Assembly: GCF_020782875.1 (NCBI RefSeq)
Contig: NZ_JAJGBN010000001.1
Location: 620,001-684,000 of the forward strand
Source: Allomuricauda sp. M10
GTDB lineage: Bacteria > Bacteroidota > Bacteroidia > Flavobacteriales > Flavobacteriaceae
Length of the DNA: 64,000 nt
Direction of reading: 5' to 3'
Positions 1 through 8,654 of the stretch are shown in pieces (position 1 is the stretch's first letter; every line of letters starts with the position of its first letter). The translations under genes and the position numbers were made by a program. The notes beneath the pieces were generated by a model. The model did no database searches and was not told the DNA's origin. It saw nothing but the letters and a program-made list of their open reading frames with translations.

Positions 1-444
1 GGTGGCGGCGATACCGGCATCCAAATGGCCATCCAAAATGTTTTTGATTAGACTGTCAGTGGACTGTTCCTTAATGATCAGGTTTACTTTCGGGTATTTT
101 TTAATGAAGGTATTCAGGAACATCGGTAACAAAGTCGGCATTACGGTAGGAATGATCCCCAAAGTATAATCGCCACCAATAAATCCCTTGTCCTGATCCA
201 CAATATCCTTAATGCGTTCTGCTTCGGCTACAATATTTTTGGCCTGGGCCACAATTTTCTTCCCCACTTCGGTAATGGAAATGGGCTTTTTGCTCCGATC
301 AAAAATGAGCACGCCCAGCTCATCCTCCAGTTTTTGCACCTGCATACTCAGGGTAGGTTGGGTAACAAAGCTCTTTTCGGCGGCAAGGGTAAAGTTCTTG
401 TGTTCGGCAACGGCCAGCACATATTGAAGTTGGGTAATGGTCAT
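1..444 (-). CDS. LysR-family regulator, OxyR-like (partial)
   Basis: N-terminal 148 residues of a LysR-type transcriptional regulator; the C-terminal half lies beyond the left edge. The reverse strand from the ATG at 444 begins MTITQLQYVLAVAEHKN, followed by a winged helix-turn-helix (FTLAAEKSFVTQPTLSMQVQ, about residues 18-37) and the start of the effector domain (IIPTVMPTLLPMF). This N-terminus closely resembles Bacteroidota OxyR, the peroxide sensor, but the redox cysteines would be in the missing part, so the peroxide role is inferred. It is transcribed away from the window, and the genes it might control are not visible. Confidence 0.85.
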   Translation of the reverse strand, partial: MTITQLQYVLAVAEHKNFTLAAEKSFVTQPTLSMQVQKLEDELGVLIFDRSKKPISITEVGKKIVAQAKNIVAEAERIKDIVDQDKGFIGGDYTLGIIPTVMPTLLPMFLNTFIKKYPKVNLIIKEQSTDSLIKNILDGHLDAGIAAT

Positions 445-520
445 CCTTATGATAAATATGGGATATAAAAGTATAAAAAACCATCAGGATAATCTATAAT
501 GAAACAATTTTCCAAAATAA

Positions 521-546
521 AAAAAAGCCTGCTCCGAGCAGGCTTA
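521..546 (-). terminator. Rho-independent terminator of the DUF2141 gene
   Basis: An AGCCTGCT/AGCAGGCT stem with a 3-base loop (527-545) is followed on the reverse strand by a run of T. It sits about 30 bases past the stop codon at 575 and ends that minus-strand transcript before the OxyR-like gene. Confidence 0.8.
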
Positions 547-574
547 ACGTTGTTGATTGATGATGTTTTCTGTT

Positions 575-994
575 TTAAAATCGGATAGTCAGTTCCAAAT
601 CCTCACTGCCTACTTCAAATTTGGAAGCTGAAAAACTGGGTGGGCCAAACGACATGTCGTTCCCGGACATACCATAGCTTTCTTTGGGCATACCGTTGGA
701 TTCGTAGTCCATGCGGTTGTTTTCATTTGCATCGTGCAAAGCCATAATGGCATAGGCTCCTGGGGCAACACCGGTGAAGGTCAATACAACCTTTCCGTTT
801 TCAATTTTACTTTCAAGATTCTGGATTCCGGGTCCTTTCATAAAGGTATCCACGGTGTGTAGGCCCGCCAATACTTTTCCTTGGTCGTTGTTGATGTTGT
901 CAATGGTTACGGTGATTTTGGTGCCGGTACTTTCCTGTGCCATGGCAACAAGGCTAACGAATAAAAAACTTAATGCTAGTGTAACAGTTTTCAT
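575..994 (-). CDS. DUF2141 family exported protein
   Basis: A 139-residue secreted protein. I chose the ATG at 994 because it gives a standard signal peptide (MKTVTLALSFLFVSLVAMAQ); the open frame extends upstream without one. The mature part has the DUF2141 pattern: a beta-rich start (ITVTIDNINNDQGKVLAGL), then PGAYAIMALHDANENNRMDY, then GMPKESYGMS and a C-terminal LELTIRF. DUF2141 proteins are small beta-sandwich periplasmic or surface proteins of unknown function. It is divergent from the TonB receptor, has a candidate promoter at 1049-1075 and its own terminator, so it is probably monocistronic. Confidence 0.85.
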   Translation of the reverse strand: MKTVTLALSFLFVSLVAMAQESTGTKITVTIDNINNDQGKVLAGLHTVDTFMKGPGIQNLESKIENGKVVLTFTGVAPGAYAIMALHDANENNRMDYESNGMPKESYGMSGNDMSFGPPSFSASKFEVGSEDLELTIRF

Positions 995-1048
995 AGGGTT
1001 TGTTTTTGATGTTTTGTTGCCACAAATCTCGTATGTCATCCCTTCGTT

Positions 1049-1075
1049 AAAAATTACAATCTACCGAATTGTCAA
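1049..1075 (-). promoter_or_regulatory. Candidate promoter for the DUF2141 gene
   Basis: On the reverse strand a TTG (1073-1075) is followed after 16 bases by TAATTTTT (1049-1056), one base off the Bacteroidota -7 element TAnnTTTG. It lies 55 bases upstream of the ATG at 994. Found by eye only. Confidence 0.35.
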
Positions 1076-1205
1076 ATTTTGGGTATGAACTGTAATGGGA
1101 AAAATGACATTCCAATTCATCATTGAAAATCAACAGTTGGGTATATCCTATTGGCTTGGCAATTGGAGTCTGGTCAATTTTGTGGCAACAATCAAATAAA
1201 CAGTC

Positions 1206-3368
1206 ATGAAAAACATCATTATTCTTTTTACAATTCTTTTTACCACTGGATTTTTATCGGCCCAGACCATTGTGTCGGGTACCGTTACCGATAATAAGAA
1301 AATCCCCATTGAGGGTGCCAATGTATATTTGGAGGGCACCTATGATGGAGCTTCAACCGATAAGGATGGTAAATTTTCTTTTGAAACAGAGGAGACCGGA
1401 ACCCAAACTTTGGTAATTTCCATGTTGTCCTACGAGCCTCATTACGAGATCGGTGACGTAACTTACTTTAAGGATTTAAAGATCCAACTGGTGGAAGCCA
1501 TCAATTCCCTTTCCGGGGTTACTTTGACTGCTGGAACTTTTGAGGCGGGGGACAATTCCAAGGTTTCCGTTTTAAAACCACTGGATATTGTAACCACTGC
1601 AGGAGCTGCGGGCGACTTTGTGGCTGCACTACAAACCTTGCCAGGAACCACTACGGTTAATGAGGATGGACGTTTGTTCGTGCGTGGTGGATCGGCCAAC
1701 GAGACCCAGGTGTTTATTGATGGCCTCCGCGTGTTCCAACCGTTCAGTGCCACCGCCAATAATACGCCCACGCGTGGAAGGTTTTCCCCATTTCTTTTTA
1801 AAGGCATCACCTTTAGCACAGGAGGGTATTCCGCGGAATATGGACAAGCGCTTTCCAGTGTGCTGTTGTTGAACACCTCCGATGTACCCGACCAGGAAAA
1901 AACCGATATTTCCATTATGTCTGTCGGTGCCGGTTTGGGCCATACCGAAATTTGGGGAGACCAATCCCTGAGTTTGAACACTTCGTACATCAACCTCGCG
2001 CCTTATGAAGCCTTGTTGCCATCTAACAACGGTGTTCATTGGAAGAGCCCTTACGAATCTTTTTCTGGGGAGGCGGTTTTCCGAAGTAAGGGTGAAAAGA
2101 GTATGTTCAAGCTGTATACAGGTTTTAACCATTCCAATTTGGTCATAGAACAGGAAGATATCAATTATACTGATTATGTTCGTTTTCAATTGACCAATAA
2201 TAACCTTTACTTTAACTCTTCCTACAAGTATTTTTTTCAAAACGACTGGAGCTTGACCAGTGGTGCCAGTATCGCTTGGGATACCAATGATATCGGTATT
2301 GAAAGTGATAAAGTAGATACAAAGGAGACTGCTTCGCATATCAAAATAAAAGCTAGGAAAAACTTCAGTAACAGGTTTGATTTTAATTTTGGTGCAGAGG
2401 TATTTATGTCGAAATACGATCAAGGATATACCGATTTTGAAGGAACTAATTTTAACACCGAATACGACGAAAACCTTTGGGCCGGTTTTATGGAATCCGA
2501 TATTTTCTTGAGCAACAAATTTGCCTTGAAGTTGGGGGTCAGGGCAGAACAGAGCACCCTTCTGGATGAATTCAACATTTCCCCAAGAATGGCCTTGGCC
2601 TACAAACCAGGTGAATTTGGGCAGTTTTCGTTGGCTTATGGCGATTTTTACCAAAGGCCCAATTCCGATATTGTAAAATTTGAAAACAACCTGCAATTTG
2701 AAAAAGCCTCCCACTATATTTTGAACTATCAGTATGTGGGTAAAGGGAAGACTTTTCGTGCAGAAGCGTATTTCAAGGACTATGATCAATTCGTGAAGTA
2801 TAACACGGAAATGCCCGAGTTTGGTTCCCTATATTCCAATTCTGGTGACGGGTATGCTACGGGGTTGGACCTTTTCTGGAGAGATAACAAGAGTATTGAG
2901 CATTTGGATTATTGGGTTTCCTATTCTTATTTGGATACCGAAAGGGACTATGCCAGCTTTCCGACCAGTGCCACTCCCAATTTCGCATCCAAGCACAATC
3001 TTTCGGTAGTGACCAAATATTGGGTGGATAAACTGCGATCGCAGGTAGGTTTTTCCTATTCCTATGGATCGGGAAGGCCATATAACAATCCCAATACTTC
3101 CACTTTTATGGGAGAAAAGACGAAGTCGTACAATAACTTGAGCTTTAATTGGGCCTATTTGATAGACCAGCAGAAGATTCTATACTTTTCGGTCAGCAAT
3201 ATGTTGGGATTCAATAATGTAAGCAATTATCAATATGCCGATGCGCCCAATATGGACGGAGTTTACAATAGAAGGGCCATAACCCCTCCGGCGGACAGTT
3301 TCTTCTTTGTGGGCTTCTTTTGGACCATCAGTTCCGACAAGAAAAGCAATCAGTTGGATAACCTGTAG
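1206..3368 (+). CDS. TonB-dependent outer-membrane receptor
   Basis: 720-residue outer-membrane transporter. Signal peptide at residues 1-20 (ending FLSAQ), then a carboxypeptidase-regulatory-like domain (about 21-105, VSGTVTDNKKIPIEGANVYL), a plug domain (about 110-235, RLFVRGGSANETQVFIDGL) and a beta-barrel to the C-terminus. Such receptors import siderophores, vitamin B12, glycans or metals using TonB energy. No SusD partner or substrate-specific gene is adjacent, so the substrate is unknown. Its stop codon abuts the stop codon of the convergent DoxX gene with no spacer. Confidence 0.9.
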   Translation: MKNIIILFTILFTTGFLSAQTIVSGTVTDNKKIPIEGANVYLEGTYDGASTDKDGKFSFETEETGTQTLVISMLSYEPHYEIGDVTYFKDLKIQLVEAINSLSGVTLTAGTFEAGDNSKVSVLKPLDIVTTAGAAGDFVAALQTLPGTTTVNEDGRLFVRGGSANETQVFIDGLRVFQPFSATANNTPTRGRFSPFLFKGITFSTGGYSAEYGQALSSVLLLNTSDVPDQEKTDISIMSVGAGLGHTEIWGDQSLSLNTSYINLAPYEALLPSNNGVHWKSPYESFSGEAVFRSKGEKSMFKLYTGFNHSNLVIEQEDINYTDYVRFQLTNNNLYFNSSYKYFFQNDWSLTSGASIAWDTNDIGIESDKVDTKETASHIKIKARKNFSNRFDFNFGAEVFMSKYDQGYTDFEGTNFNTEYDENLWAGFMESDIFLSNKFALKLGVRAEQSTLLDEFNISPRMALAYKPGEFGQFSLAYGDFYQRPNSDIVKFENNLQFEKASHYILNYQYVGKGKTFRAEAYFKDYDQFVKYNTEMPEFGSLYSNSGDGYATGLDLFWRDNKSIEHLDYWVSYSYLDTERDYASFPTSATPNFASKHNLSVVTKYWVDKLRSQVGFSYSYGSGRPYNNPNTSTFMGEKTKSYNNLSFNWAYLIDQQKILYFSVSNMLGFNNVSNYQYADAPNMDGVYNRRAITPPADSFFFVGFFWTISSDKKSNQLDNL

Positions 3369-3791
3369 TTATTGCTGCATTTTAAGGTAGTAGTCAACAG
3401 AATGTTTTCCCGATCCGTAAACAATGAAAAAGACGCACGCTGCGAACATGAGGATTGCCAATGTAAGATTGGCCGTATTCATGGTCCCAAAGAAATTCGT
3501 CAAAATGGCACCTACAAGTATGGGTAGTTGGGCAATGGATGCCCAACGGGTAAGCAATCCAACAACGATCAACACACCCCCTACAAAATGGGCTGGCGCA
3601 ATATAATGAAGGATGATCATACCGCCCGGAAGGTCTTGAAAGGGTCTGGCTATTTCTGCCATTTCCTCATAATTGGTGATAAATTCGACGCCTTTGATGA
3701 AAAGAAATACTCCGAGAAAGATTCGTAATAAATCCAGTGGATAATAGGTGTGGGCATTGGCCCACTTGTTCAGGTTTTTTACTGTGCCCAT
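3369..3791 (-). CDS. DoxX family membrane protein
   Basis: 140-residue inner-membrane protein with about four hydrophobic segments: a start like other DoxX proteins (LDLLRIFLGVFLFIKGVEF), then MIILHYIAPAHFVGGVLIVVG, LPILVGAILTNFF and a C-terminal LAILMFAACVFFIVYGSG. DoxX proteins are linked in some bacteria to redox or thiosulfate metabolism, but most members have no assigned role. The start is the ATG at 3791. It is convergent with the TonB receptor with no intergenic base, so the two mRNAs must overlap at their 3' ends. Confidence 0.85.
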   Translation of the reverse strand: MGTVKNLNKWANAHTYYPLDLLRIFLGVFLFIKGVEFITNYEEMAEIARPFQDLPGGMIILHYIAPAHFVGGVLIVVGLLTRWASIAQLPILVGAILTNFFGTMNTANLTLAILMFAACVFFIVYGSGKHSVDYYLKMQQ

Positions 3792-3999
3792 GTTTCTCGG
3801 ATTTTAGATTGATGCTTTTAAATTACTCATTTTTAATTGGATATAAAAATTAAAGTGGTGGTGGAATTCCAGATTTATTTTGATTTGCACATATCTCTCT
3901 AGGTCAACTGAAAACATGCATTCGTGAATTGTGGACTAAAGTTGTGAATCAGATGTTCCATTTTAGCGTTCTGGTTTTTGAATGCAACTAAAGGGAGCG

Positions 4000-4692
4000 A
4001 TGATGAAAAGTACACCCATGCTCAAGGTCAAGATCATTTGGGGTATTGTTTTTATGATGATGGCCTCCGTGTTCTATTATTTTTTTATTGGAGGTCATCT
4101 AGAAGGAAAGTCGGTTTTGATCGGATTGAAAAAAAATGACAAAGTGTATCTGATGCCCTTTCCTGCAAACAGGAACATTTTGGAAGAAGCCTTAAGACAA
4201 AACACAAAGCCTATCTTTCACAAGTCCTTCAATTTGATAGAAGAGGATGGGACCTATTATATGGATCCTAACCAATTGGAAAGTTTGGTGCACTTGATTG
4301 CTGATGATTATATCCTATACGATCAAAAAGAACCCAGTTTTGATGGATATGTGCTCCAAGGAATGCGGAACCTATACTCCTTTGGCAGTCAAATTGAAAA
4401 CACCAAGGTGAAAGGGGAACAGGTACAGCACTATGAAGTCACTTTACACCATAACATTACAAACCAAACCATGGAGATAGGCTGGTTAGGATATACCAAA
4501 GTGAAACCACTTCAAAACTGTGTTGTAAAAAAAATAAAGGATGTCACCAATCCTTTCCCGGGTACTTCCATAGGTTCTGTAAAAGAGACTATTGTGGTCG
4601 ACCTACAGGATATTCTGGACTTTTATAACAATGGTAACACGTTGGAGTACAATGAAGAAGAAAACGTTCTTTATGTGATAAGTAAAGATTAG
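4000..4692 (+). CDS. Hypothetical membrane-anchored protein
   Basis: About 230 residues, no family recognised. One N-terminal hydrophobic segment (VKIIWGIVFMMMASVFYYFFIG) suggests a signal anchor with an exported C-terminal domain; there is no lipobox. The frame could start at 3982, but AAAGGGAG at 3990-3997 lies just ahead of the tandem ATGATG at 4000-4005, so I start there. The body has no repeats or cysteine pairs (a single Cys) and ends acidic (EYNEEENVLYVISKD). It stands alone between the convergent DoxX gene and a minus-strand acetyltransferase. No function proposed. Confidence 0.6.
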   Translation: MMKSTPMLKVKIIWGIVFMMMASVFYYFFIGGHLEGKSVLIGLKKNDKVYLMPFPANRNILEEALRQNTKPIFHKSFNLIEEDGTYYMDPNQLESLVHLIADDYILYDQKEPSFDGYVLQGMRNLYSFGSQIENTKVKGEQVQHYEVTLHHNITNQTMEIGWLGYTKVKPLQNCVVKKIKDVTNPFPGTSIGSVKETIVVDLQDILDFYNNGNTLEYNEEENVLYVISKD

Positions 4693-4704
4693 TAGGTTTG
4701 CCCG

Positions 4705-5181
4705 TCAATCAGTTAGAATCAGCTCCATCTGAATGTCGCTGCGTTCATAAGGCGATGTGGCCCCGACCATTTCCACAAATCCCAGTTTCTCATAAAGGGA
4801 AAGGGCAGGCGTTAGTATTCGGTTGCTTTCAAGGAATAATTTTTTGGCCCCGAGCGCTTTGGCTTTTTGAATGATGTGTTGTCCTAATAGTTTTCCTATA
4901 CCCTTTCCTTGGGCAACAGGTGAAACTCCCATTTTGGCCAATTCAAATTCGTACCCGTCCTTTTTACTAGGGATAAGGGCACAAACCCCAACTGGTAAAT
5001 CACCCATCAAGGCCACGGCAATGTAACCACCCTTGTCCAAGATGTATTCTTTCGGATGATGGAGTGAAATACGGTCCATTTCTTCCATTTTGAAGAATTT
5101 GGTGATCCATTCTTCATTCAATCGCCTAAAATCATCTTGGTATTTATCCGAATATGGGATGACGGTAACGGTTTCTGACAT
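4705..5181 (-). CDS. GNAT family N-acetyltransferase
   Basis: 158-residue acetyl-CoA-dependent acyltransferase. The motif A signature (KMGVSPVAQGKGIGKLLGQH, about residues 83-102) carries the Q-x-x-G-x-G pyrophosphate-binding loop; the preceding strand (GVCALIPSKKDGYEFELAKM) and the C-terminal LYEKLGFVEM complete a typical GNAT fold. Substrate unknown; it could be a small molecule, peptide or protein N-terminus. Convergent with the hypothetical gene, 12 bases apart. A TAATTTTG box on the reverse strand at 5207-5214 could be a -7 element, but I found no well-spaced -33 TTG. Confidence 0.85.
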   Translation of the reverse strand: MSETVTVIPYSDKYQDDFRRLNEEWITKFFKMEEMDRISLHHPKEYILDKGGYIAVALMGDLPVGVCALIPSKKDGYEFELAKMGVSPVAQGKGIGKLLGQHIIQKAKALGAKKLFLESNRILTPALSLYEKLGFVEMVGATSPYERSDIQMELILTD

Positions 5182-5440
5182 AACAGTTCAATCGGGTTTA
5201 GCATATCAAAATTAATCCTATTTTGGAAGGTTTGACCCAAATATCACATGATGAATGTGTTAAATTGGGAAAATAGGTGACCGTTCAACGAAAAAATTGG
5301 CTCATGGCCGATATTTTAATTAATATTGTATTACATTTAGTAATAAAACTCTTACAAGTCCCAAATCTTGCTAATGAGAACGAACAACCAATATCCGCCT
5401 ATCCCAAAAAGGCAAATTAACCTACTTAATCCAATCGGCT

Positions 5441-7234
5441 ATGGAGATAAGACTACTACATTTTTTCAAAAAGTTACCCTGCCAATGTGCTAAAAAAGCA
5501 TTGTTCCCGATGCTGCTCTTCGTGTTTCTGGCCCATACCATGACGGCCCAGGAAAGCAATCCGTATGTGAGCTATGATGTCCCTTTCCAAAATTTGTTGA
5601 AATTCAACCGATTTTTGATCAACCCCACATTTTCTGCCGTTCGCGAAGATAAGTCCTATGTGAACCTGTTCCATCGCAGCCAAAGTGCCGCATTCGACAA
5701 CAATCGTCAAAACTACTTCCTAAGTTACAGTGGAAAATTGAACGATATGGTGGGATTGGGTTTCAGTCTGTATAACCAGCAAGAAGGGGTTATTTCCAAC
5801 TTGGGCGTTATGGCCAACTATTCACACGGCATCAAATTGGGAGAGGAAAGTAGCCTTACCTTTGGGGTGAATATACCGTATTATGTGAGCAGTTATGATC
5901 CTAGCAGGGCGGTTACTTTAGAAGAAGATCCACTGTTGGACGACGCAACGGAAAGTTCCATCATTTCTTTCCAGCCTGGTCTAAACCTTTCTTTGGGGAA
6001 ATTTGATATTGGGGTATTTGCCCAAAACTTGGTGGATTACAACATTAAATCAGGAAAATCGTTAACGGCTTTGGACAATAAGACCTTTTCAGGTCACCTA
6101 CAATACACTTATGAGTTTGAAAATGGCTATGGTATTTTTGAGGATGCTCGTCTATTGCCTTTGGCAAGGGCCCGATTTGAAGGCAATAACGACCCTGTTT
6201 TTGGTGGAGGTTTGATCATGGATCTGCCCAAATTGGGCTGGATCCAAGGAGGATATGATCAGTATTACGGTGCTTCGGCAGGAGCTGGTTTTAATTTGAA
6301 CCGCAGACTTTCCTTTGGATATAATTTTGAGAAAAATCTAGGCAACAATATTGCCAATTTGGGTGTTACCCATGAAATTTCCATTGCCTACACCTTCATT
6401 CCCAATTTATCCAAAAACACGTTCATTGTGGATAATGATAATGAAGAATTGAGGAAGGATGCCAAGCAAGTCGCAGCAGCCGAGGTTGCGGACACCCAGG
6501 ACAAAGAATCCACCTCAAAAAAGAGCAAGTTGGATGTGGAGACGACTTTGAGGCCCAACAACAAGGAGGATTTGGCATTTTGGGAGGCCCAGTTGGAGGC
6601 ATTGAAGGCCCAACAAGAAGATAACTACGCTGTGATCAATGAGTTGGTATATCGCATGGATTCCTTGGAGAAGAACAGGGAGCGTGATATGGAGAAACGA
6701 TTTGAAATGGTCATGCGCATCGTGAAACGGCATACGGGCAATAAGATTCCTGAAATTGAGGATAAGGCGCAAAAACTCTATTTGGCGGACAGCGAAGACT
6801 TGGATTCTATATACAGTTCCATTGAAAAATCTGCATTGGCAGATAATACTCCCAAGAACAAACCACTAAAAGTGGCGGACAAAAAAGCGGAAGGGAAATT
6901 TCATGGAGGCGCCTACAAGCCAATTGAAAAATATATCAATTTGGATGGGGTAGGGCAAGGACATTATATTGTGGCCAACGTTTTCAAGAATGAGACCAAC
7001 CTGAAGAACTTCATGGCCAAATTGAAGGCCCAAGGTTTGGAAGCACAATACTTCAAAAACCCGGACAATGGGTTAAACTATGTGTATTTGGCCAAGTATC
7101 AGGAAAACGAGGAGGCTTATGCGGCCTATCAATCCAATTTAAAAGGATCGTATACCGATGAATTGTGGATCATGCACGTGGAAAACCCCAGGTATTCCAA
7201 TTGGGCAGATGCCATTTTCCAAGATATTGAATAA
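5441..7234 (+). CDS. PorP/SprF family outer-membrane protein with SPOR-like tail
   Basis: 597 residues. A signal peptide (to about residue 36, MTAQ) precedes a PorP/SprF domain (about 37-330): YVSYDVPFQNLLKFNRFLIN, a membrane beta-barrel family tied to gliding and type IX secretion. Unlike ordinary ~300-residue PorP/SprF proteins it continues with an acidic linker, a coiled coil (about 380-430, FWEAQLEALKAQQEDNYAVI) and a C-terminal domain (about 500-597, QGHYIVANVFKNETNLKNFM) that looks like a SPOR peptidoglycan-binding fold. PorP/SprF genes usually sit beside a large adhesin they help present; none is here. I infer an orphan barrel tethered to the cell wall. The barrel call is firm, the SPOR call tentative. 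Confidence 0.8.
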   Translation: MEIRLLHFFKKLPCQCAKKALFPMLLFVFLAHTMTAQESNPYVSYDVPFQNLLKFNRFLINPTFSAVREDKSYVNLFHRSQSAAFDNNRQNYFLSYSGKLNDMVGLGFSLYNQQEGVISNLGVMANYSHGIKLGEESSLTFGVNIPYYVSSYDPSRAVTLEEDPLLDDATESSIISFQPGLNLSLGKFDIGVFAQNLVDYNIKSGKSLTALDNKTFSGHLQYTYEFENGYGIFEDARLLPLARARFEGNNDPVFGGGLIMDLPKLGWIQGGYDQYYGASAGAGFNLNRRLSFGYNFEKNLGNNIANLGVTHEISIAYTFIPNLSKNTFIVDNDNEELRKDAKQVAAAEVADTQDKESTSKKSKLDVETTLRPNNKEDLAFWEAQLEALKAQQEDNYAVINELVYRMDSLEKNRERDMEKRFEMVMRIVKRHTGNKIPEIEDKAQKLYLADSEDLDSIYSSIEKSALADNTPKNKPLKVADKKAEGKFHGGAYKPIEKYINLDGVGQGHYIVANVFKNETNLKNFMAKLKAQGLEAQYFKNPDNGLNYVYLAKYQENEEAYAAYQSNLKGSYTDELWIMHVENPRYSNWADAIFQDIE

Positions 7235-7237
7235 AAG

Positions 7238-7849
7238 TTATTGTTGGTTTCCCTGCATGTTTTGTGCAATGGCCTTACTGCCGGAATCTTCCCTTTCCTC
7301 AAGTTCCGAAATGATCATGGCATGGTCTTCGGGCCGGGTCTGGGATAGTTTGTAAGTGGCTTGGATGTCGGATATCAAAATTTGAAACCCCACAACCCCT
7401 TTAACCTGACGTAAGGTTTTGGGCGACATGTTGTGAAGAGAAATGGGATTTTTGGAACCCTTCTCGTATTTTTCCACCAAACGGTACATGGAAGCCATGG
7501 TCTCTTCTTCGGTAAGAAGGTTCAATTTTCCATAGACATGAACGGCAATATAGTTCCATGTGGGCACTTCTTCCTCTTTGTACCAAGATGAAGAAACATA
7601 AGCATGCGGACCGTTAAAGATGCACAAGACTTCGCCTGTCTGTCCCAAAACCTTTGATTGTGGATTGGCTCTCGCGATATGACCTACCAAAATGTCCCGA
7701 CCATCCTTGTCCTTTTCCAATTCCAGGGGAATGTGTGTGCCCCAAGGTTTGTTATCCACCACATTGACCAAAATGCCAAAACTGTTTTCCACTAGAAATT
7801 TCTTGATTTCCGGAAGGTCTTTGTTCTCGTAATAGGGTGGAATGTACAT
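7238..7849 (-). CDS. FMN-binding negative transcriptional regulator, PaiB family
   Basis: 203-residue PaiB-type protein with a split-barrel flavin-binding fold: start MYIPPYYENKDLPEIKKFL, then GTHIPLELEKD, GHIARANPQSKVL, FNGPHAYVSSSWY and a late VVGFQILISDIQATYKLSQ with the family's usual ending. In Bacillus PaiB is linked to repression of sporulation and protease genes; in flavobacteria the role is unknown, and the name does not prove DNA binding. Single gene, ATG at 7849, convergent with the PorP/SprF gene 3 bases away. Confidence 0.88.
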   Translation of the reverse strand: MYIPPYYENKDLPEIKKFLVENSFGILVNVVDNKPWGTHIPLELEKDKDGRDILVGHIARANPQSKVLGQTGEVLCIFNGPHAYVSSSWYKEEEVPTWNYIAVHVYGKLNLLTEEETMASMYRLVEKYEKGSKNPISLHNMSPKTLRQVKGVVGFQILISDIQATYKLSQTRPEDHAMIISELEEREDSGSKAIAQNMQGNQQ

Positions 7850-8015
7850 AAATGTAGAACTTGATTGAAAAGAGCACTAAAGTATTAAATATTGCGGATT
7901 GAAAGAATGGTAATACAGTTCATCCTCTCATTTCAACAATTCGGTCATTCTTTGTTTCTATTCTACTGTGACATGTTCAATTTTGGACCATTGAAAATCA
8001 ATTAAAAACAAAGTC

Positions 8016-8648
8016 ATGAAAAAACTGATAACACTTTTATTACTTATTGGAGCCTCGGTTGCCCAAGTACAGGCGCAGGCCAAGGACCAATACACCAAAG
8101 GGATGGAAAAAGCCTTTGAGTTGTGGGAAAATCAAAAAATTGTGGAGGCTTCCAATCTATTTGAACGGATTGCCACGGCCGAACCTGATAATTGGTTGCC
8201 CTACTATTATGTTTCACAGGTGAATACCGTGGTATCTTTCGGTGAAAAAGACGAGGAGAAACTGAGCAAACAATTGGAAAAAGCCAAGGAATTTTTGGAT
8301 GTGGCAAAAGCCATTTCCCCCGACAATGCAGAAATTTTGATACAGGAGGCCCTGATGAATACGGCCTGGATCGCTTTCGATGGGGCGACCTATGGCATGA
8401 CCATGTCCCAAAAGAACGTACAGTTGTACCAAAAGGCCTTGGAGCTTGACCCCAACAATCCGAGGGTGGTGCTTTCCAAAGCGGAATGGGATATGGGAGC
8501 TGCACGCTATTTTGGAAAAGATACAGCATCGTATTGCAAGGATGTGGAAAGGGCGTTGGAACTTTTTGCTACCTTTAAAACCGATACGCCATTTTATCCG
8601 TCATGGGGCAAGGAAAGGGCAGAGCAGGTATTGGCGGCATGTAAATAA
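8016..8648 (+). CDS. Exported tetratricopeptide-repeat protein
   Basis: 210 residues with a signal peptide (MKKLITLLLLIGASVAQVQA) and TPR-like helical pairs: KAFELWENQKIVEASNLFER, LPYYYVSQVNTVVSF, an alpha-helical segment of about 30 residues, then LYQKALELDPNNPRVVLSKA. Expected to be periplasmic and to bind protein partners. It lies 6 bases before the histidine kinase at 8655 and shares the CAAAGTCATG start context with the 2TM genes further on, so it is probably the first gene of the LytTR/2TM operon and may be an extracytoplasmic input or load sensor for the kinase. That role is inference from position. Confidence 0.8.
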   Translation: MKKLITLLLLIGASVAQVQAQAKDQYTKGMEKAFELWENQKIVEASNLFERIATAEPDNWLPYYYVSQVNTVVSFGEKDEEKLSKQLEKAKEFLDVAKAISPDNAEILIQEALMNTAWIAFDGATYGMTMSQKNVQLYQKALELDPNNPRVVLSKAEWDMGAARYFGKDTASYCKDVERALELFATFKTDTPFYPSWGKERAEQVLAACK

Positions 8649-8654
8649 GACAGA

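Noticed and set aside
1463..1993. Long antisense frames inside the TonB receptor, also at 1629-2789
   Set aside because: They lie wholly within a clear receptor gene, lack any family similarity and have a composition expected from a reverse-strand shadow of a low-stop coding region.
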